Shown here: positions 6,947 through 9,996 of the stretch, one piece after another | How the letters are laid out: every line of letters starts with the position of its first letter | Position numbering within the stretch: position 1 is the stretch's first letter | Origin: Bacteroidales bacterium | Lineage (GTDB): Bacteria; Bacteroidota; Bacteroidia; Bacteroidales; WCHB1-69 | DNA length: 9,996 nt | Reading direction: 5' to 3' | NCBI GenBank assembly: GCA_024400715.1 | Contig: JAKSMH010000015.1 | Coordinates: 1-9,996 of the forward strand | The notes under the pieces: generated by a model | The model's database searches: none | The model's input: only the letters and a program-made list of their open reading frames with translations | Told to the model about the DNA's origin: nothing | Position numbers and translations under genes: made by a program

Positions 6947-7122
6947 GACTCGTTCTCTTGGGTATCAAACGCTGCGGCTTTCGACACCCACAGAAAAAGA
7001 ACCACATTTCTCGTCCTTGGCGCAAAACACAACGAGTAACGCTTTCAAATACTACTAACATCGTAGAACATCATATCAAGCATACTCATCCAGCATACTT
7101 ATCATTTCTGCCATATAGAGAA

Positions 7123-8511
7123 TTATTTGTCTTTCCCTCCCATCAACAATTCTATCGCCCGATCGAAGTCGGACAGAAGTTCCTTGTCTTGGACGATGCG
7201 GAACTTGTCGTATTCAGTGAAGGCTTTTTCCACAGCCTGCTCGTGGGTGACGCGTCCTGCATTAGGAAGCATGTCGCGGTCGTAGAGTTTTATGAATTTC
7301 TTCAACTGGTCGTACCAGTCCTGCATCGTCATTATCACGTGATCTCTCGCACGCATTTCAGCCATATCGAGGAAAGCGTTGCTCATCAGATTCAGCGATT
7401 CTACCTCCTTCTCGCTTAGGTAATTCTTGGCTACAGTGACATCCGACTTGACGACTCTGCCATCAGGGGCATTCTTCCAAGTAGTGAGTCCCATGTGGGG
7501 ACGTTCTGCATCGGCACGCTCGTATATTATCTCGGCTGCAGTCTTGTTCGAGACAGCATAGTGCATCACATTCTGTACAGTCTTGAAGAAGTCTCGTGTA
7601 GTCTCGGAATCCTTGTCGTAGTCGGAACTGCACTCACTGTAGATATCGGTAATCTTTTGATAGTAACGTCTCTCCGACAAACGTATCTCTCGAATGCGCT
7701 CCAACAAGTCATCAAAGTAGTCAGCCCCGAAAACGTTCTTGCCTTTCAGCCGTTCATCGTCAAGTACAAAGCCTTTGGTAAGGTATTCTTTCAGCACGCC
7801 CGTAGCCCAGATGCGGAACTGTGTTGCCTCATAGCTGTTGACCCGATAGCCAACGGCAATCACCACATCCAGATTATACATCATGACTTCGCCGGACCAT
7901 TTGTCCGAAGATAACAAAATTTTTTTGATTGCATCGGACAAATGGATTTCTCCGCTATTCTCAATCTGTATGAGGTGATAGCTGATATCCTGCTGAGTCA
8001 CCCCAAATAGTTCTGCCATCCTTTGTTGCGAGAGCCAGAAAGTATTGGTGTCGAAGATTACCTGCACCTGCGCATTGCCTTTCGCTCCTTTATAGAGCAT
8101 AATGGTTGATTCCATACCCCTGACCGCCACATCACCTGTCACTGAAGCGGTGAAGAACTCACGGGCGGTCTTAACCATATCCTTCTTTCCATCCGCATTC
8201 ATTGCCACAGCCATACAAGCAGCACGGGAGAGCATTACAGAATTCACCAGTCTCGTGGCACCGCTTCCCAGTTCCGCCATTTCCTCTATCTCACGGAAAT
8301 GATTATCGAGAGGATAACCCTTCTGAGTCACCCAAGCCTGGGCCTTAGCCATCACACGCTCGAAATTCCAGTATTTACCGTAGCCCATCACACGTGCAAG
8401 TTGGCGCGAATTCCACCACTCCTTGCCTTCTGCATCTTTCTCGCACAATTGCTCAAAAGGAGATTGAAGTTTGGGGATATTGTCTGAATGTTGTGTTATT
8501 TCGTTGTTCAT
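7123..8511 (-). CDS. DinD-like N-terminal domain fused to a RhuM-family protein
   Basis: A 462-residue protein with two recognisable parts. Residues about 17-120 (SPFEQL, WWNSRQLARVMGY, ELGSGATRLV, LSRAACMAVAMNADG) resemble the DNA-damage-inducible DinD/BRO-like domain found in phage and stress proteins. Residues about 134-455 match the 'virulence protein RhuM' family: FWLSQQRMAELFGVTQQDISYHL (first part of a helix-turn-helix-like segment, 158-180), YNLDVVIAVGYRVNS, TQFRIWATGVLKEYLTKGF, YFDDLLERIREIRLSERRYYQK and ADAERPHMGLTTWKNA. RhuM was named from Salmonella pathogenicity island 3. The biochemical role of the family is not established, and members are common in mobile or island DNA. A cytoplasmic DNA-associated function is inferred only from the HTH-like segment. 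It has its own predicted promoter, and its ATG overlaps an upstream TGA (ATGA). It converges on the lipid kinase gene across 176 bases in which I see no gene. Confidence 0.88.
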   Translation of the reverse strand: MNNEITQHSDNIPKLQSPFEQLCEKDAEGKEWWNSRQLARVMGYGKYWNFERVMAKAQAWVTQKGYPLDNHFREIEEMAELGSGATRLVNSVMLSRAACMAVAMNADGKKDMVKTAREFFTASVTGDVAVRGMESTIMLYKGAKGNAQVQVIFDTNTFWLSQQRMAELFGVTQQDISYHLIQIENSGEIHLSDAIKKILLSSDKWSGEVMMYNLDVVIAVGYRVNSYEATQFRIWATGVLKEYLTKGFVLDDERLKGKNVFGADYFDDLLERIREIRLSERRYYQKITDIYSECSSDYDKDSETTRDFFKTVQNVMHYAVSNKTAAEIIYERADAERPHMGLTTWKNAPDGRVVKSDVTVAKNYLSEKEVESLNLMSNAFLDMAEMRARDHVIMTMQDWYDQLKKFIKLYDRDMLPNAGRVTHEQAVEKAFTEYDKFRIVQDKELLSDFDRAIELLMGGKDK

Positions 8512-8599
8512 TTTGGAAGGTTAAATTCTTTGAACTTTTCTCTGATTTCCGGACTAGGTTGCGGAGCTGCTAACTGTTTTGCCCTAAAAATGATTAGTG

Positions 8600-8607
8600 C
8601 AAAGGTA
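8600..8607 (-). promoter_or_regulatory. -7 promoter box for the RhuM-type gene
   Basis: The minus strand reads TACCTTTG followed by C, a very close match to the Bacteroidota -7 consensus TAnnTTTG. It would start a transcript with a leader of roughly 80-85 bases before the ATG at 8509-8511. The expected -33 box is occupied by the palindrome at 8620-8632 and is not itself recognisable. This suggests the gene is transcribed separately from the two genes upstream. Confidence 0.6.
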
Positions 8608-8619
8608 CAAATTATTTGG

Positions 8620-8632
8620 ATACCTTCGGTAT
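8620..8632. promoter_or_regulatory. Palindrome over the -33 region of the RhuM-type gene promoter (possible operator)
   Basis: ATACC-TTC-GGTAT is a perfect 5-bp inverted repeat with a three-base centre. Its far arm lies 20-24 bases beyond the -7 box, where a -33 element would sit, so a bound dimeric regulator would be well placed to block or replace sigma contact. It also lies only about 10 bases past the stop of the upstream 143-residue gene, so a weak transcript hairpin is an alternative. No U-run follows it, which argues against an intrinsic terminator. Confidence 0.4.
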
Positions 8633-8641
8633 AAATTACTT

Positions 8642-9073
8642 TTATTGCTCTGACACATCCTCCAGAAAGTCTATCTCCATCCATTTGAGGATTTCCTTGG
8701 TATATTCTTGGAGGAGTCCTTTGTAAAAGGTAACATCTTCGTGATTGGATTTGGTGAGTTTTTCCCAAATCGTGATAATCTTGGCATCTTTATAAGCTTC
8801 TTCAAGCTGCTCACGGTCATTATCGGTGAATGTTTTGAAAAAGAGACGTTTGTCGAGAATATCATTGATGTTCTTTTCAGGTGCAACCTCGTGAAGAAGT
8901 TCCGCAAGGAATAGGCGGTACTCTGCCTCTATTTGTCCGGGAAGTCCCATTGAATAACGACTTTCGTCAATGGTTTCGGGCATCGTGTGTGCGGCTTCAT
9001 ACACGATATTGCCAAAATATTTGTCAATCAGCTCGGCTCTTTTCTGAGCACATTGTAATTGTATGTCTTTCAT
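8642..9073 (-). CDS. Hypothetical 143-residue acidic, probably helical protein
   Basis: I do not recognise this protein. It is soluble-looking, with no signal peptide or membrane segment, rich in Glu, Asp, Lys and Leu, and probably mostly helical (for example AEYRLFLAELLHEVA at 50-64, and a charged segment about 84-105). No cysteine- or histidine-based metal site or catalytic motif stands out. The ATG at 9071-9073 is preceded by an A/T-rich leader typical of the phylum. It starts 22 bases after the stop of the dehydrogenase gene on the same strand, so co-transcription with it is likely. It precedes the RhuM-type gene, which has its own promoter box. It could be a small accessory protein belonging with RhuM or a partner of the dehydrogenase. 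Neither is supported by more than position. Confidence 0.75.
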   Translation of the reverse strand: MKDIQLQCAQKRAELIDKYFGNIVYEAAHTMPETIDESRYSMGLPGQIEAEYRLFLAELLHEVAPEKNINDILDKRLFFKTFTDNDREQLEEAYKDAKIITIWEKLTKSNHEDVTFYKGLLQEYTKEILKWMEIDFLEDVSEQ

Positions 9074-9095
9074 AAATTATTAATTTTAACCCCCC

Positions 9096-9857
9096 TTATC
9101 TCGCCACAAGGCCGCCATCGACCAAGTAATGACCTCCTGTACAGAAACTCGACGCGTCGGAAGCAAGGAAATGGATGACCTCCGCCACTTCCTCCGACTT
9201 TCCGGCACAACCACGTGCATACAGTCCATTTTCAGTCTTCCAATAGTCGTCAACGCTGCAATGGTTGACTTCGGCAAATTTCTTGAACAGGTTGTCCACC
9301 AACGGGGTGTGGATTGTTCCGGCACAAACGGCATTTACTCGCACTCCCTTAGGTCCCAAGTCTATGGACAAACTTCTTGTAATCTGTCCCAACGCGCCCT
9401 TGGTCAAACCGTAGGCAAAACTGTTGGCCTCGCCCACAAACCACTGGTCAGAGGCGCTAATGACCACGGGTCCCCCACCCGCTTCAATGATATGGGGAAC
9501 GGCTTCCCGCAAGGTGTTGACCGTGCCGTAAATGTTCGTCTGAATCATTAAGTCAAGCTCTTCGTCGGCAATGTCGAGCAATGTATTGCAACGGTGAATT
9601 CCCGCATTCGCAACCACACTGTTTAACTGTCCGAAACGCGCTATCGTGGCATTAACAGCCCGACGAATGTCATCTCTCTTGCGGGTATTTCCCTCTACAA
9701 ACAAAAGATGCTCGGAATCATTGATTTGCGAAACGACCTTGTTCGCTTCTTCCGCATTAATGTCCATAAAACCCACATTCCAACCTTCTTGAATAAATTT
9801 CTTGACGGCAGCGGCTCCAATTCCCATTGAGCCACCTGTTATGAACACAGTTTTCAT
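9096..9857 (-). CDS. Short-chain dehydrogenase/reductase (SDR), classical type
   Basis: A 253-residue classical SDR, normal in length. The N-terminal Rossmann motif is TGGSMGIG (7-14). Asp32 at the end of the second strand (GFMDIN) suggests NAD(H) preference. NAGI (84-87), Asn108, Ser136, Tyr149 and Lys153 (YGLTK) form the usual catalytic set, with Ser136 thirteen residues before Tyr149 as expected. The C-terminal GGHYLVDGG (241-249) is also typical. One oddity is the conserved PG after the sixth strand, which reads CAG (178-180), with alanine in place of proline. Members oxidise or reduce alcohols, sugars, fatty-acyl or steroid substrates, and the substrate here cannot be deduced. It is probably cytoplasmic and the first gene of a unit with the 143-residue gene. 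The start is the ATG at 9855-9857, behind an A/T-rich leader with a candidate promoter. Confidence 0.92.
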   Translation of the reverse strand: MKTVFITGGSMGIGAAAVKKFIQEGWNVGFMDINAEEANKVVSQINDSEHLLFVEGNTRKRDDIRRAVNATIARFGQLNSVVANAGIHRCNTLLDIADEELDLMIQTNIYGTVNTLREAVPHIIEAGGGPVVISASDQWFVGEANSFAYGLTKGALGQITRSLSIDLGPKGVRVNAVCAGTIHTPLVDNLFKKFAEVNHCSVDDYWKTENGLYARGCAGKSEEVAEVIHFLASDASSFCTGGHYLVDGGLVAR

Positions 9858-9892
9858 ATTTTTGATTTTAATTAATAATCTATTTCAACTTG

Positions 9893-9900
9893 CAAAAATA
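9893..9900 (-). promoter_or_regulatory. Candidate -7 promoter box for the SDR gene
   Basis: The minus strand reads TATTTTTG, fitting TAnnTTTG, and would give a leader of about 30 bases. The -33 position is occupied by the palindrome at 9912-9922, as at the RhuM-type gene. The sequence is A/T-rich, so the match carries modest weight. Confidence 0.4.
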
Positions 9901-9911
9901 CATAAATTTTC

Positions 9912-9922
9912 GGGATTATCCC
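9912..9922. promoter_or_regulatory. Palindrome over the -33 region of the SDR promoter (possible operator)
   Basis: GGGAT-T-ATCCC is a perfect 11-base palindrome with one central base, and it is G/C-rich at its ends within an otherwise A/T-rich leader. It begins 12 bases upstream of the -7 box and covers the region where a -33 element is expected. It may bind a local regulator, but none is encoded beside the SDR gene within the window. Confidence 0.35.
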
Positions 9923-9953
9923 ATTTAATCTGTTGAGATTTCAGGGTAAACGC

Positions 9954-9995
9954 ACCAAAATGTTTTTTTTGATATTTTTTCACACTTATTTTGGT
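9954..9995. repeat. 8-bp inverted repeat with a 26-base loop at the right edge
   Basis: ACCAAAAT (9954-9961) and ATTTTGGT (9988-9995) are perfect inverted copies. The 26 bases between them include a run of eight T and a run of six T. It lies upstream of the SDR promoter. It could belong to a terminator or operator of a gene beyond the window, and the edge prevents a decision. Confidence 0.5.
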
Positions 9996-9996
9996 T

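Noticed and set aside
6959..6990. Hairpin TGGGTATC ... GACACCCA after the lipid kinase gene, considered as a terminator
   Set aside because: There is one mismatch in an 8-bp stem, a 16-base loop and no following T-run, so it was not annotated as a terminator.
7076..7114. A 12-codon minus-strand reading frame just downstream of the RhuM gene, product MAEMISMLDEYA
   Set aside because: Too short to support as a gene, with no recognisable homology or conserved context; noted only because it looks peptide-like.

Overview
The window looks like a chromosomal segment of a Bacteroidales-type bacterium (phylum Bacteroidota). The basis is indirect. Several gene starts are preceded by the Bacteroidota -7 promoter box TAnnTTTG, the leaders are A/T-rich with no clear Shine-Dalgarno sequence, there is a carboxyltransferase of a type I associate with Bacteroidales, and there is a relic of an IS4-family transposase of the DUF4372 kind. 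I cannot name a genus. No rRNA, tRNA or CRISPR array was seen.

Layout. Positions 1-2944 are all minus strand: a TTG-started oxaloacetate decarboxylase/pyruvate carboxylase-type carboxyltransferase (1148-2944), then a CPBP-family membrane protease (195-1103), then a probable terminator and the first 36 residues of a lipoprotein that runs off the left edge. Positions 3111-3987 hold a decayed IS4-family insertion sequence. Its transposase has lost an internal block and carries a one-base frameshift, and a nested inverted repeat sits at its start codon. Positions 4107-6946 are a plus-strand two-gene unit: a membrane sensor with dCache, HAMP and SpoIIE-type PP2C phosphatase domains, followed 11 bases later by a diacylglycerol/sphingosine-kinase-fold lipid kinase. 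Positions 7123-9857 are minus strand again: a short-chain dehydrogenase, an unrecognised 143-residue acidic protein 22 bases downstream of it, and a separately promoted DinD-like/RhuM fusion protein.

How the genes may work together. The carboxyltransferase and the protease are 44 bases apart and probably share a transcript, with no obvious functional link. The phosphatase and lipid kinase are very likely co-transcribed, which would join extracytoplasmic sensing and protein dephosphorylation to lipid phosphorylation. No STAS or anti-sigma partner is in the window. The RhuM-type gene has the character of accessory or island DNA.

The most notable observations are the loss of the biotin-attachment lysine in the carboxyltransferase (Tyr564 at the expected position, 34 residues from the C-terminus), the sensor-phosphatase/lipid-kinase pairing with an altered kinase nucleotide motif, the DinD-like/RhuM fusion with a palindrome over its predicted -33 region, and the nested inverted repeat at the dead transposase. 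I found no clearly new multi-gene system.
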